A DNA stretch of 64,000 nt from Lacibacter sp. H407 (GCF_037892605.1 NZ_JBBKTU010000001.1:2542001-2606000); one strand, 5' to 3'; shown: positions 18,625-28,085, counted from the first letter of the stretch. A program made the numbers and translations. The notes: generated from the sequence alone by a model not told the origin.

Positions 18625-20229
18625 ATGAAAAAGTTTTTACAATTCATTTCTTTCTTTGTTATTGCTTTGACATTATCGAACGTTACTATTGCACAGTGTG
18701 ATGTTCAGAACCCAACAACTTCTGACATTCGATTGACACAGGTAAATGCAAATTGCGAGGTTTTGATTGATGTAATTTTTGATCTTCAAACCAATTCTGG
18801 AAACAAGTTTACCTTTTTTCATGTTTGGACGGAATCTCAGTTTCCTCAAACGATTGTTTCTAACGTTTATGGAATTACGTGTGGAGTAACCAATAACCAA
18901 ACGCCGGCTAAAGATCCACCAACTAAGGTGGGTGGAAATGCAGCAGGTATGTTGAACAATTCGTTTATAAATTTCGGATTTAACGTTGATCTAGTTACAA
19001 GTACTCCGGCTGCTACAGGTATTTTTACCACTTATGGGCCTGATGGAAGCGTATTAATGAACGCTACATCTGGAGACCCTAATAACCCTACTCTGATCTC
19101 AAAAAATACATCACCACTTGGGTCAGGTTATGTTCGTGTTACGATCCAAAATTTAAAATTTACAATTCCAAATTATCTATGTGGAAGTAATTTGCTTGCT
19201 GTAAAATCGTTCGTTTGGGCAAGTAACAGCAATGCAGCTAGTTCAAAAGCACAATGCTATTTTTGCGGAAATCGTCAGGTATATGGTGACCCGGCAATTT
19301 CAGGTTCAGTTAACTGCACTAATCCAAGAACCTATAATGTATTTATTGATTCGAAATTTGAAAACCCACTTGGTACAGCTGCTACGATTAGCGGAACATA
19401 CAACGTGTTTATTGACGATAACAGAAATGGATTAGTCGATCCCACTGAAGAAGCGAATTTAAAAATTACAAACACTCCAAAAAACTTTACAACATCTTTG
19501 GCCGGAGCTCCGTCTGGTTTTACAAGCAGATTTACTGCATTTAACCAGCCTTATGAAGGGGTTGTGCTGGGATTGGGAGATGAGAAGTCAACTGATCCGC
19601 TGATTGTCCGAGTTACCGTAACTACTGTTGGGTATTCAGGAAATATTGAAGGTAGTCTGTTTAACAGTTGCGCCACACTTCCTGTTTCTTTAAAAAGTTT
19701 TAATGCTACTCAAAGAAATAATAAGGCATTCTTAACATGGGAAACTGATCAGGAAAGCAATAATGATGGTTTTGAAGTTGAGCGAAGAAGTGCTGGCAAC
19801 AGTCAATACCAAAAAATTGCATTTGTTGATTCTAAAGCTCCAAACGGAACTGGTACTGCTGTTTATTCATACAGTTTTGATGATAACCTTACATTATCAA
19901 AAGGTGTAACATACTATCGGTTACGTCAGGTTGATCTGGATGGGCGTGTTACTTACAGTGAAATAAAAGCTGTAAGAGCCGGTAACAGTAATCTGGTTAT
20001 TTCAATTTATCCTAACCCAAGCCGTGGTACAGCGAATGTTGCTATTCCTGAAGGTTCAGGTAAGATGGATGTTTCATTAGATGATTACACTGGTAAATCT
20101 ATTCAACGCTGGAACGGTATCAGCGTTCGTAATCTGCAAATCAATAACATGAAGCCAGGTATTTATATGTTGCGTATTAACCTGCGTGAAAGCGGCGAAA
20201 TTATTACTGAGCGAATCGTAGTTCAATAA
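18625..20229 (+). CDS. T9SS-exported protein with Cys-containing N-terminal domain and type A sorting domain (tandem gene 2)
   Basis: The 534-residue protein has a signal peptide (1-23), a ~330-residue N-terminal region, an FnIII-like module (~352-450; FLTWETDQESNNDGFEVERR) and a T9SS type A sorting domain (~455-534). The N-terminal region has paired cysteines (QCYFCGNRQVYGDP, then SGSVNCTNPRTYNV) and an acidic calcium-site-like loop (FIDDNRNGLVDPTEE). The same layout with the same cysteines occurs in the next gene, so this is a conserved extracellular domain I cannot name. The first bases (ATGAAAAAGTTTTTAC) and much of the 3' half are close to T9SS gene 1, consistent with tandem duplication. 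Confidence 0.85.
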   Translation: MKKFLQFISFFVIALTLSNVTIAQCDVQNPTTSDIRLTQVNANCEVLIDVIFDLQTNSGNKFTFFHVWTESQFPQTIVSNVYGITCGVTNNQTPAKDPPTKVGGNAAGMLNNSFINFGFNVDLVTSTPAATGIFTTYGPDGSVLMNATSGDPNNPTLISKNTSPLGSGYVRVTIQNLKFTIPNYLCGSNLLAVKSFVWASNSNAASSKAQCYFCGNRQVYGDPAISGSVNCTNPRTYNVFIDSKFENPLGTAATISGTYNVFIDDNRNGLVDPTEEANLKITNTPKNFTTSLAGAPSGFTSRFTAFNQPYEGVVLGLGDEKSTDPLIVRVTVTTVGYSGNIEGSLFNSCATLPVSLKSFNATQRNNKAFLTWETDQESNNDGFEVERRSAGNSQYQKIAFVDSKAPNGTGTAVYSYSFDDNLTLSKGVTYYRLRQVDLDGRVTYSEIKAVRAGNSNLVISIYPNPSRGTANVAIPEGSGKMDVSLDDYTGKSIQRWNGISVRNLQINNMKPGIYMLRINLRESGEIITERIVVQ

Positions 20230-20239
20230 ATAGTTCTTT

Positions 20240-20259
20240 GGACAGGAAAAACCAGATAA
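20240..20259 (+). repeat. Shared 3'-UTR motif, copy 2
   Basis: GGACAGGAAAAACCAGATAA, identical to 18256-18275. Confidence 0.75.
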
Positions 20260-20263
20260 AACC

Positions 20264-20304
20264 GAAGAAGAAGAGGCCTCCGAAAGGGGGCTTCTTCGTT
20301 TTTC
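20264..20304 (+). terminator. Rho-independent terminator of T9SS gene 2
   Basis: GAAGAAG...CCTCC and GGGGGCTTCTTC form an imperfect stem around a GAAA loop, followed by GTTTTTC. Confidence 0.75.
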
Positions 20305-20454
20305 TGCCAGAGTGATAACTGTCAGCTTTTAAAGTGATTCTTCTAACCCGTATCATTGTTTTTACCATCTTACGCTACATATCTTTATCAAAATAAGTGA
20401 CATGCAACATCTACTCCACGCTACTGGTTTCTGATAGTCCGGCGTAATCAAAAA

Positions 20455-20518
20455 AAAGAACAGTAGCTCAAACCATCTTACAACAAGCCGGAATTCTTCA
20501 ACTTCTAAACTGTTCTTT
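20455..20518 (+). promoter_or_regulatory. Leader inverted repeat ending at the start codon, T9SS gene 3
   Basis: AAAGAACAGT (20455-20464) is perfectly complementary to ACTGTTCTTT (20509-20518), which lies directly against the ATG at 20519. The 10-bp stem with a 44-base loop has the same architecture as in genes 1 and 2 but unrelated arm sequence, which suggests structure rather than sequence is kept. Confidence 0.5.
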
Positions 20519-22072
20519 ATGAAAAAGAATTTACTCCTGTTATTGCTGTTGGTATTAATGCCTTGGTATAACATGATATCTGCACAATGTAACGTAACAA
20601 ATGTGGTTGTCAGCAACGTTCGTTCCAATCCTTATGGTCCTGATAGTATGATGTACACGATCGATTTGCAATTTAATGCCTCTGTAAATAATGGTAACAA
20701 GGATATATGGCTGCACATGTGGAGGGAGAGTGATTATCCTTCAGTACCAATGGAGCGGTATAATTGTACCGGTAATCAAAGTGTAGCCCCGACCCCTTCA
20801 ACTTTTACACAAGCCAATACTCATCTGGATGTGTTGGACAAAGCCTTTCTTACATTTGGATTCGATGATAACGCCATTAATCGTGATGTTCCCGGAACAG
20901 CCGGCATTTTTACTGCTTACCATTATGACCCTGCGGTTTTTCCGAATTCTCAGGGAACCACTATTTACAGAGTTGCCCATGCTACAGACCCCAACGTAGA
21001 CCATATCTATGTTGAGAATCTCACATTTGTAGTAAGTAATGGAGTAATTGATTTTCTACAGGTAAGGGCATTCAGCTGGTCTACAGTTGGCGACAACAGG
21101 CCGCAATGTTGGGGCTGTGGTCAAACATTTGTAGTAGGTGATCCAAATGTGTCCGGTACAGTAAACTGCACCAGTCCAAGAACATACAACATCAACATTC
21201 AAAGTAAGTTTGATGATGTAACAATTCCCGGTATTCAAACAATTACAGGTAGTTATCGTTTGTATATTGACGTTGATCGTAATGAGTTGCTCAATGAAGA
21301 GACCGACATACTGGTACAAACAAGCACAAACTTTACAACTGCATTGGTACCGGGCACAGTTCGTCCGGGTTTCCAAAGTGCATATGTAGCGTCTCTCTTA
21401 CCATTTAATAATTATGTTTACACAGTTGGAGATACAAATCAAACGAAAAATTTGATTGCATTGGTGAACGTAACAACTCCCGGTTACATCGGTGCAGGTA
21501 CAACCGGTATTCTTGTGAACCCTTGTGCCCCATTACCGGTAACTATCACAAGCTTTTCTGCAATTGCACATTCAAGTAAAGTGAAACTAACGTGGGAAAC
21601 TGCGCAGGAATTTAATTTCAGCGGATATGATGTTGAAAGAAAAGCTGGTAACGGAAATTTTACAAGCATTGGATTTGTGCAGGCAAGAGCAATGGAAGGT
21701 GAAAGAGCTTCTTATCAATTTACAGATGCCAATCTGCCTTCAGGCGAAGTGCTGTTGTATCGTTTACGTTTGTTAGACAAAGACGGCAGCTTTACTTACA
21801 GTGATGTGAAAGCGATTCGCAACAATGCGAAAAAACTGTTGGTAGCCATTTATCCAAATCCAACAAAAGGTATGTTCACAATCGCAGTTCCTGCCGATGC
21901 CGGTTTGTATGATATGATTCTTACAGATTATAGTGGACGAATGATTAGAGTAGAACGTTCTTTAAGAATTCAGTCCTTCCAAGTAAATAAACTTTTACCA
22001 GGCGTTTATATGTTGAAGATATGGTTCCGTGAAACAGGCGAAACTGTTACAGAGAGAGTAATCGTTCAATAA
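20519..22072 (+). CDS. T9SS-exported protein with Cys-containing N-terminal domain and type A sorting domain (tandem gene 3)
   Basis: The 517-residue paralogue of tandem gene 2 has a signal peptide (MKKNLLLLLLLVLMPWYNMISA), an N-terminal region with NNGNKDIWLHMWRESDYPS matching NSGNKFTFFHVWTESQFPQ of gene 2, the cysteine motif QCWGCGQTFVVGDP plus SGTVNCTSPRTYNI, a Ca-loop-like DVDRNELLNEET, an FnIII-like module (VKLTWETAQEFNFSGYDVERK) and a sorting domain (IYPNPTKGMFTIAVP through LLPGVYMLKI). Divergence from gene 2 is much greater than between genes 1 and 2 in their 3' parts, so this is the older copy. It is expected at the cell surface or released. Function unknown. Confidence 0.84.
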   Translation: MKKNLLLLLLLVLMPWYNMISAQCNVTNVVVSNVRSNPYGPDSMMYTIDLQFNASVNNGNKDIWLHMWRESDYPSVPMERYNCTGNQSVAPTPSTFTQANTHLDVLDKAFLTFGFDDNAINRDVPGTAGIFTAYHYDPAVFPNSQGTTIYRVAHATDPNVDHIYVENLTFVVSNGVIDFLQVRAFSWSTVGDNRPQCWGCGQTFVVGDPNVSGTVNCTSPRTYNINIQSKFDDVTIPGIQTITGSYRLYIDVDRNELLNEETDILVQTSTNFTTALVPGTVRPGFQSAYVASLLPFNNYVYTVGDTNQTKNLIALVNVTTPGYIGAGTTGILVNPCAPLPVTITSFSAIAHSSKVKLTWETAQEFNFSGYDVERKAGNGNFTSIGFVQARAMEGERASYQFTDANLPSGEVLLYRLRLLDKDGSFTYSDVKAIRNNAKKLLVAIYPNPTKGMFTIAVPADAGLYDMILTDYSGRMIRVERSLRIQSFQVNKLLPGVYMLKIWFRETGETVTERVIVQ

Positions 22073-22095
22073 GAACGGAGAGGTTGATTGAGATT

Positions 22096-22120
22096 GCGGG
22101 GCCGAATGGCCCCGCTTTTT
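22096..22120. terminator. Terminator between T9SS gene 3 and convergent ispH
   Basis: GCGGGGCC (22096-22103), loop GAAT, GGCCCCGC (22108-22115), then TTTTT that runs into the ispH stop codon on the other strand. It serves the plus-strand gene; the minus side lacks a clear T run. Confidence 0.88.
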
Positions 22121-23345
22121 ATTGATAGGTTTCTTTTAGTTGCCTGAATGCATGTTCACTTTTATAAAGCGAAGCTAACTTCTCCATCACAGCCTCCACT
22201 AATGAGTCCGGACAGGATGCACCGCTGCTGATCAGTATTTTTGCAGGCGACGTTGCAGGTAGAAAATCTCTTGTGAGATATTCTTTTTTATCATGAAAAT
22301 TGAAGTGCAGAATTTCTGTGGGTGATATTATTTTGTCAACGCTGTTAATAAAATACGTGGGTAATTTCTCTTCACACAATTCAACCAAGTGCGTCGTGTT
22401 AGAGCTGTTATAGCCACCTACAATGATTGCAATATCTGCAGCTGTTTCAAGCATGCCGGTTACTGCAGTTTGGTTATCGTTCGTGGCATAACAAAGTGTA
22501 TCTCTGGTATCAGCAAACCGTTCATTGATGTTTTGTGCAGTTAAACCATAGTGATTCATCACCAATGTTTTCAAATATTCAGCAATAGCTTGTGTGTCGC
22601 TTGCAAGTTGTGTGGTTTGGTTAACTACACCAAAGCGTTGTAAGTCTTTACTGATATCAAACCCGTCTGAATAAAGTCCGTTGAACTCTTCGTAGAATTG
22701 TTCTGCCGGTTTTTCGCCGGTAATGTATTTGCCAAGCTCAATTGTTTCTTTCATGTCATTTACAATCACAGTAGGTGTGTGTGAACTTGCATGCGAAAAT
22801 GTAGCTCTTGTTTCTTCGTGTTTCGGTTTACCGTGTACTACTATTGAATAACCTTTTGCCGCAATCTGCTCACTACGGTTCCATACTTTTTCTACAAAGG
22901 GGCAGGTGGTATTGTATTTTTCTGTGCTGATGCCTTTCGCATTCAGCATTTGTTCAATTGCTATTGTTGTGCCGAATGCAGGGATGATCACTACATCATC
23001 TGCAGTAACTTCTTCAAACGGAATTACCTGTTTCCCATAAGTGTCTTGTAAAAACTGAACACCCTTCTCGACCAGTGTTGCATTCACCTGTGGGTTGTGA
23101 ATCATTTCACTCAAAAGAAAAATCCGTTTGCCGGGGTTTTCTTCAATTGTTTTAAACGCAATTTCAATGGCATTTTCTACTCCGTAACAAAAGCCAAAAT
23201 GGCGGGCCAGATAGAATTGTACAGCACCCAGATCCAGAAGTGTAGGGGAGAAGTCTTTCTTCAATTTATCTTCTTCCTTTCGCCTGGCCTTAATTGCTGT
23301 GATGAGATCGCTGCGGTAAATATTCGGGACTTCAAATTTCTTCAT
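22119..23345 (-). CDS. ispH: 4-hydroxy-3-methylbut-2-enyl diphosphate reductase
   Basis: The 408-residue 4Fe-4S enzyme performs the last step of the MEP isoprenoid pathway, yielding IPP and DMAPP. Cluster cysteines are visible at residues 53 (HFGFCYGV), 148 (NTTCPFVEKVW) and 285 (DTLCYATNDNQ), and VGGYNSSNT and SSGASCPDSLV match the family. It has an N-terminal extension of ~40 residues and internal additions relative to the ~316-residue E. coli enzyme, as in the longer cyanobacterial/Bacteroidota form. The frame is open to 23459, but the ATG at 23345 gives the sensible MKKFEVPNIY start, 19 bases after a TACCTTTG box. Confidence 0.95.
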   Translation of the reverse strand: MKKFEVPNIYRSDLITAIKARRKEEDKLKKDFSPTLLDLGAVQFYLARHFGFCYGVENAIEIAFKTIEENPGKRIFLLSEMIHNPQVNATLVEKGVQFLQDTYGKQVIPFEEVTADDVVIIPAFGTTIAIEQMLNAKGISTEKYNTTCPFVEKVWNRSEQIAAKGYSIVVHGKPKHEETRATFSHASSHTPTVIVNDMKETIELGKYITGEKPAEQFYEEFNGLYSDGFDISKDLQRFGVVNQTTQLASDTQAIAEYLKTLVMNHYGLTAQNINERFADTRDTLCYATNDNQTAVTGMLETAADIAIIVGGYNSSNTTHLVELCEEKLPTYFINSVDKIISPTEILHFNFHDKKEYLTRDFLPATSPAKILISSGASCPDSLVEAVMEKLASLYKSEHAFRQLKETYQ

Positions 23346-23363
23346 GGTGGATAATAACAGTTG

Positions 23364-23371
23364 CAAAGGTA
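23364..23371 (-). promoter_or_regulatory. Candidate -7 promoter box of ispH (TACCTTTG)
   Basis: An exact TAnnTTTG match on the minus strand, 18 bases upstream of the ispH ATG. The -33 region is poor. Confidence 0.5.
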
Positions 23372-23470
23372 CAAGGTTTGAAAGTTGGTTTATCCAATTC
23401 GGTCCAAGTCGATTTTCACACAATTGACTACGCTTCGTTTGCCGATTGGTTCGTATCATTGAGGCGAATT

Positions 23471-24760
23471 ATGAGTGAACTGTCAACTGTATTTAAACCG
23501 GCTGCGTGGGTACATTCCACGAATATTTATGAGGTAAACCTGCGTCAATATACTGCGGAGGGAACATTTGCTGCTTTTACAAAGCATTTACCCCGACTCA
23601 AGGAGATGGGTGTGGAAGTATTATGGTTTATGCCAATCACTCCCATATCAGTAAAAAACCGAAAGGGAACATTGGGCAGTTATTATGCCTGCTCCAGTTA
23701 TGTAACTACGAATCCGGAGTTTGGAACAACCGATGAGTTTAAAGAACTGGTCCAGCAAATTCAATCGTTAGGCATGAAAGTGATCATCGATTGGGTTGCC
23801 AACCATACAGGTTGGGATCATGAATGGACGATTTCAAATCCCGACTTTTATACGCAGGACCATCATGGAAATTTTAAACCACCGGTCGATAATTGGGAAG
23901 ATGTAATTCATCTCAACTTCTACAACCCGGCTATGCGGAAAGCTATGATCGATGCCATGCAATTTTGGGTGGATGAATGTGGTATCGATGGTTTTCGTTG
24001 CGATATGGCGATGCTCGTTCCTGCAGATTTTTGGTTTGAAGCGAGAACTGCTTTAGACAAGCTGCGTCCTTTATTTTGGCTCGGCGAATTTGATCAGTGG
24101 AATGATGAACCGTATGCACATGCATTTGATGTGAGTTACAGTTGGCATTGGATGCATATTTCGGAAGAATATTATAAAAATCATCGAAGGATGGTTGAAT
24201 TAGATAAAGTGCTGAGCGACTACAACAAAAAACAACCTGCTCAACATTTACATTCTTTTTTTACCAGCAATCATGATGAGAACAGCTGGAATGGAAGTGA
24301 GTATGAAAAGTATGGTGCAATGGCATTGCCATTAGCGGTTTTCAGTTGTACATGGGATGGAATTCCACTATTGTACAGCGGACAGGAATTGCCCAACACG
24401 AAGCGGCTCCAGTTTTTTGAAAAAGATGAAATAGAATGGAAAGATGCACCTGCATTACATCAGTTTTATCAAAAGCTGTTGTTGTTACGGAAACAAAATC
24501 CAGCGATGCAAAGCGGACATGAACATGGTATTACATGGCGTATAGCAACCGATCATCCTGAACAGATTTTTTGTTTTGTACGTAAGAACAAAGAAGATGA
24601 AGTATTGGTGTTGATCAATTTTTCCGATCAGCCCATCGTCTGCCTTCTCCATGATTTACGTGTAAGAGGATTATTTAAAGACATTTTTACAGAAGAAGAA
24701 TTACAAAGTACCGATCAGCTATCGCTTGCCCCGTGGGGTTATAAAGTAATGGTGAAATAA
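23471..24760 (+). CDS. GH13 alpha-amylase-family glycosidase
   Basis: The 429-residue protein is a cytoplasmic-looking (no signal peptide) alpha-amylase-family TIM barrel with a small C-terminal beta domain. The catalytic triad is complete: nucleophile Asp178 in GIDGFRCDMA, acid/base Glu206 in FWLGEFDQ, and Asp269 in TSNHDENSW. Other conserved GH13 regions are present (VLWFMPITPIS; VIIDWVANHTGWDHEW). It probably acts on alpha-glucans or maltodextrins, but the sequence alone does not fix specificity. The frame extends to 23378; ATG 23471 (MSELSTVFKPAAW) was chosen because the extra 31 residues look unrelated and overlap ispH upstream signals. Confidence 0.85.
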   Translation: MSELSTVFKPAAWVHSTNIYEVNLRQYTAEGTFAAFTKHLPRLKEMGVEVLWFMPITPISVKNRKGTLGSYYACSSYVTTNPEFGTTDEFKELVQQIQSLGMKVIIDWVANHTGWDHEWTISNPDFYTQDHHGNFKPPVDNWEDVIHLNFYNPAMRKAMIDAMQFWVDECGIDGFRCDMAMLVPADFWFEARTALDKLRPLFWLGEFDQWNDEPYAHAFDVSYSWHWMHISEEYYKNHRRMVELDKVLSDYNKKQPAQHLHSFFTSNHDENSWNGSEYEKYGAMALPLAVFSCTWDGIPLLYSGQELPNTKRLQFFEKDEIEWKDAPALHQFYQKLLLLRKQNPAMQSGHEHGITWRIATDHPEQIFCFVRKNKEDEVLVLINFSDQPIVCLLHDLRVRGLFKDIFTEEELQSTDQLSLAPWGYKVMVK

Positions 24761-24793
24761 AAAAAATCCCCGGAATTTTTCCGGGGATTTTTT
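24761..24793. terminator. Bidirectional terminator between the GH13 gene and degP
   Basis: AAAAAATCCCCGGAA (24761-24775) and TTCCGGGGATTTTTT (24779-24793) form a 15-bp stem that gives a T run on both strands, placed between convergent genes. Confidence 0.9.
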
Positions 24794-24814
24794 TATGTAT
24801 TCGCTGTTGAGCAT

Positions 24815-26317
24815 TTATGGCTCATTTCTTAAATCGTTGATTGCATACTGGTAAACTCCTTCATATCCGGGATAGATACCTTCAATGATGATACTGTTGC
24901 CTGCGCTTTCAATTGCAGCTTTGAGATCATCAACTGATTTCACTGTTTTACCACCTGCACGGATAATGATAAATCCTTTCTTAATGGTTGTTTGCTCCGC
25001 AATTAAACCGTCGCTTAATGTTTTTACAACCACACCACCTTCAACGCCGTATTCTTTTGCTTTCTTGGAATCCAGTGTTTCTAATTCTACACCTAATTTA
25101 TCAGCAGCAGATGTTTTAACGATCTCCGTATTACCACTGCTGTTTTTCAATGTAAGAACCGCTACACCTTCTTTACCATTGCGCAAGTATGTAACATTTA
25201 TTTTTTGACCGGGACGATAACTTGCCACCGTACCTGTTAACTCATACCAGGTTGATACCGTTTTACCATCCAGCTTAACGATCTTATCACCTTTTTTCAA
25301 GCCTGCATCTTCTGCTGCACTTTTGCTCATTACTTCACCTACAACAACACCATCGCCTTCTTTAATTTGTGAATCAGTATTCTCATCTGCATTTGCTTCA
25401 GGACGAATACCCAGGAATGCACGTTGAACCGTTCCGAATTTGATCAAATCATCCACTACTTTTTTCACAATGTTTACAGGAATTGCATATGAATAACCAG
25501 CGTAGGTGCCAGTAGGAGATGCAATGGCTGCATTGATACCGATCAATTGCCCGTTGGTATTTACCAACGCACCACCACTGTTACCTTGATTTACGGCAGC
25601 ATCTGTTTGAATAAAACTTTCAACCACATTTGCATTACGTCCAGCCTTCCGTTGGTTAATACCGAGGAAACGATACTTGGCACTGATGATACCGGCAGTA
25701 ACAGTAGTTTCCAATGTGAGCGGATAACCAACTGCCAATACCCACTGACCAACATTCAGTTCATCTGAATTACCATATAAAAGATAAGGGAAACCATTGC
25801 CTTCAATTTTCACAACGGCCAGATCTGTATTTGCATCAGTTGCAAGCACTTTTGCTTTGTATTGCTTTTTGTTGTGCAGAGTAACAGTCACTTCATCTGC
25901 ACCATCAATTACGTGATTATTGGTAACAATATACCCGTCAGCAGAAATAAACACACCACTTCCACTTGCCATTTGCGGACGGTTACTATTTGGTCCCCCA
26001 AAGAAATCATCAAAGAAATCATCACCAAACATTTCGCCAAATGGGCTCTTACGTTTTGTATTGTTTGTTTGTGTAGGGTTTGTTTTTGTTTTGATGTGTA
26101 CTACGGCCGGGATGGAAGTAGTAGCAGCTCCTTCAAAACTAACAGGGCCGGGAGTTCCACCACCACTATCAAACAAACCTGCATAATTTACAGGAAGCTG
26201 ACCTTGGCTTTGTGAAACCGAGTTGCCTTTGTTACTGAGTTTTGCATAGAGGAAAACACTTGAGAGAGCTGTAACGGCACTCACAAGTACGGTTACTAAA
26301 ATGTGTTTTGCTTTCAT
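24815..26317 (-). CDS. Do-type (DegP/HtrA) periplasmic serine protease
   Basis: The 500-residue protease/chaperone degrades misfolded envelope proteins. An N-terminal signal/anchor (residues ~5-25) is followed by a Gly/Ser linker, a trypsin-like domain with triad His135 (TNNHVIDGA), Asp165 (DANTDLAVVKI) and Ser247 (NQGNSGGALV), and two PDZ domains (~300-390 and ~405-495). Length and the two PDZ copies fit the Do family. An unusual acidic/aromatic stretch (FGDDFFDDFFGG, ~97-108) precedes the catalytic domain. It is monocistronic by context, with a 314-base intergenic region upstream. Confidence 0.94.
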   Translation of the reverse strand: MKAKHILVTVLVSAVTALSSVFLYAKLSNKGNSVSQSQGQLPVNYAGLFDSGGGTPGPVSFEGAATTSIPAVVHIKTKTNPTQTNNTKRKSPFGEMFGDDFFDDFFGGPNSNRPQMASGSGVFISADGYIVTNNHVIDGADEVTVTLHNKKQYKAKVLATDANTDLAVVKIEGNGFPYLLYGNSDELNVGQWVLAVGYPLTLETTVTAGIISAKYRFLGINQRKAGRNANVVESFIQTDAAVNQGNSGGALVNTNGQLIGINAAIASPTGTYAGYSYAIPVNIVKKVVDDLIKFGTVQRAFLGIRPEANADENTDSQIKEGDGVVVGEVMSKSAAEDAGLKKGDKIVKLDGKTVSTWYELTGTVASYRPGQKINVTYLRNGKEGVAVLTLKNSSGNTEIVKTSAADKLGVELETLDSKKAKEYGVEGGVVVKTLSDGLIAEQTTIKKGFIIIRAGGKTVKSVDDLKAAIESAGNSIIIEGIYPGYEGVYQYAINDLRNEP

Positions 26318-26631
26318 ATTTATTATCTGATTTTATTGTGTTTCTGAATCAAAGCATGTGCCTTTCTGTTTGTAAAATAACAAACCTGACATCATTTCAG
26401 AACTACCATGAAGCCACATTTAACAAACAGTTATGAAGGCCTTCGTAGTTCATGCTAAAGTTACAGATTTCTGGTCGGCAAGATGTTGTCAAACTGCCAA
26501 ACTTCAGCTCATTTAACGTTGTATTCGATGGTTTAGTTCAACGACGGAAATATGAGCACAAAAAATCCCGTTGGTAATCCAACGGGATGAGAATAAGCAA
26601 TTGGTCTGTTTCTCCAACAGCAGTTGAAGAA
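26318..26631. other. Intergenic region between degP and gdhA
   Basis: 314 bases with no gene. The right end holds the gdhA terminator. On the minus strand a TAACTTTA box (26463-26456, 7 of 8 to consensus) could be a degP promoter, leaving a ~140-base leader that contains the palindrome GAAGGCCTTC (26435-26444) and a GAACTAC/GTAGTTC inverted repeat (26400-26406 with 26445-26451). These are only suggestive. Confidence 0.4.
26558..26588 (-). terminator. Rho-independent terminator of gdhA
   Basis: The 10-bp stem ATCCCGTTGG/CCAACGGGAT (26565-26574 with 26579-26588, loop TAAT) is followed, on the minus strand, by TTTTTGTG. Confidence 0.85.
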
Positions 26632-28050
26632 TTATGGGAATATGCCAAGTTCAGCATAACTCGTAGCAACTTTGTTAATAGCTACTACGTACGCTGCTGT
26701 ACGCATATCGGGAATAGACGGGTTTTGTTTCCAGCACTCCATTACTTCATTTACGGCCGTGATCATGGTCTCTTCCAAACCGCTGTAAACCAGATCTACT
26801 TCATCCGGGCCATGCGTAATGATATCTCTATGTTCTTTCTTTACCTTCTTGCCACTCAGGAATTCCATCTGGCCAAGAATGTTTGTATTGAGGTTTTCAG
26901 TAAAGCGTTTTTCCAAACGGCCATAGCGAACGTGACTTAAATTCTTTAACCATTCGAAGTACGAAACGGTAACACCACCGGCATTCAAAAACATATCAGG
27001 TACTACCAATACACCTTTTGCAGCAAATATTTCGTCAGCTTCAGGTGTTAAAGGTCCGTTGGCTGCTTCACCAATAATTTTTGCTTTGATGCGTGGTGCA
27101 TTATCTCCATTGATCACGTTCTCTAATGCAGCAGGAATTAAAATGTCACATTCCAGCTCCAATGCATCCGTTGTTTTTGCCAATGTTGTGGCACCGGGGA
27201 AATTAATAATAGAACCGGTTTTTTTCCGGAACTCGATCAGCTCATCTTCATGCAATCCATCGGGATTATATACGGCACCATCGTGCTCAGAAATGGCAAT
27301 GATCTTTGCGCCATTTTCCCGAAAGAATTTTGCCGAGTGATAACCTACGTTACCAATACCCTGTACAACTACTTTTTTATCTTTTACACCCGTTGGCAAG
27401 CCAAGCTTACTCATCACATCTTCCATATTACAAACCTCACGGATACCAAAAAATACACCTAAGCCAGTAGCTTCTTTACGGCCACGTACACCGCCTTGTG
27501 AAATTGGTTTACCCGTAACACAACCTGCCGCATCAATTTCGCCGGGGCGTAGGGATGAATACGTATCAACTATCCATGCCATTTCACGTTCGCCTGTTCC
27601 ATAATCCGGAGCAGGAACATCAATACCGGGGCCAATGAAATTTTTCTTTACCAGCTCTGAAGTATAGCGGCGAGTGATCTTTTCAAGTTCATAAGCTGAG
27701 TGGTTACGTGGATTGATCTTGATACCGCCTTTGCCACCACCGAAAGGAACGTTAACAATGGCACATTTATAAGTCATTAAAGCCGCTAATGCCATTACCT
27801 CATCCTGATTAACTTCTTCACTGAAACGGATACCACCTTTACATGGCGATTTGTGCTGAGAGTGTTGTACACGGTAAGCTTCAATTACTTCAATATTTCC
27901 GTCGTCCATCTTAACGGGGAAGCGCATCTGGTACACACTGTTACACTGCTTGATCTGTTCAAGAATTCCTTTGTCCCATTTGGTAAATCCTGCTGCTTTA
28001 TCGAAGCTTTGTTCTACTGCTCCGAAAAAACTGTAATTCGTAGTTGACAT
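26632..28050 (-). CDS. Glu/Leu/Phe/Val-type amino acid dehydrogenase, probably glutamate dehydrogenase
   Basis: The 472-residue protein interconverts glutamate and 2-oxoglutarate plus ammonia with NAD(P). Hallmarks: [25 protein letters not shown], the active-site loop [25 protein letters not shown], a Rossmann motif [17 protein letters not shown], and [14 protein letters not shown]. Length is slightly longer than the classic ~420-450, with extra residues in the C-terminal part ([19 protein letters not shown]). I favour glutamate dehydrogenase over leucine or phenylalanine dehydrogenase on overall pattern. It has its own terminator and lies 35 bases downstream of the ccm cluster on the same strand. 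Confidence 0.9.
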   Translation of the reverse strand: MSTTNYSFFGAVEQSFDKAAGFTKWDKGILEQIKQCNSVYQMRFPVKMDDGNIEVIEAYRVQHSQHKSPCKGGIRFSEEVNQDEVMALAALMTYKCAIVNVPFGGGKGGIKINPRNHSAYELEKITRRYTSELVKKNFIGPGIDVPAPDYGTGEREMAWIVDTYSSLRPGEIDAAGCVTGKPISQGGVRGRKEATGLGVFFGIREVCNMEDVMSKLGLPTGVKDKKVVVQGIGNVGYHSAKFFRENGAKIIAISEHDGAVYNPDGLHEDELIEFRKKTGSIINFPGATTLAKTTDALELECDILIPAALENVINGDNAPRIKAKIIGEAANGPLTPEADEIFAAKGVLVVPDMFLNAGGVTVSYFEWLKNLSHVRYGRLEKRFTENLNTNILGQMEFLSGKKVKKEHRDIITHGPDEVDLVYSGLEETMITAVNEVMECWKQNPSIPDMRTAAYVVAINKVATSYAELGIFP

Positions 28051-28085
28051 ACAATCGTTTTTTTAATATTTAATATAGCAATCGT

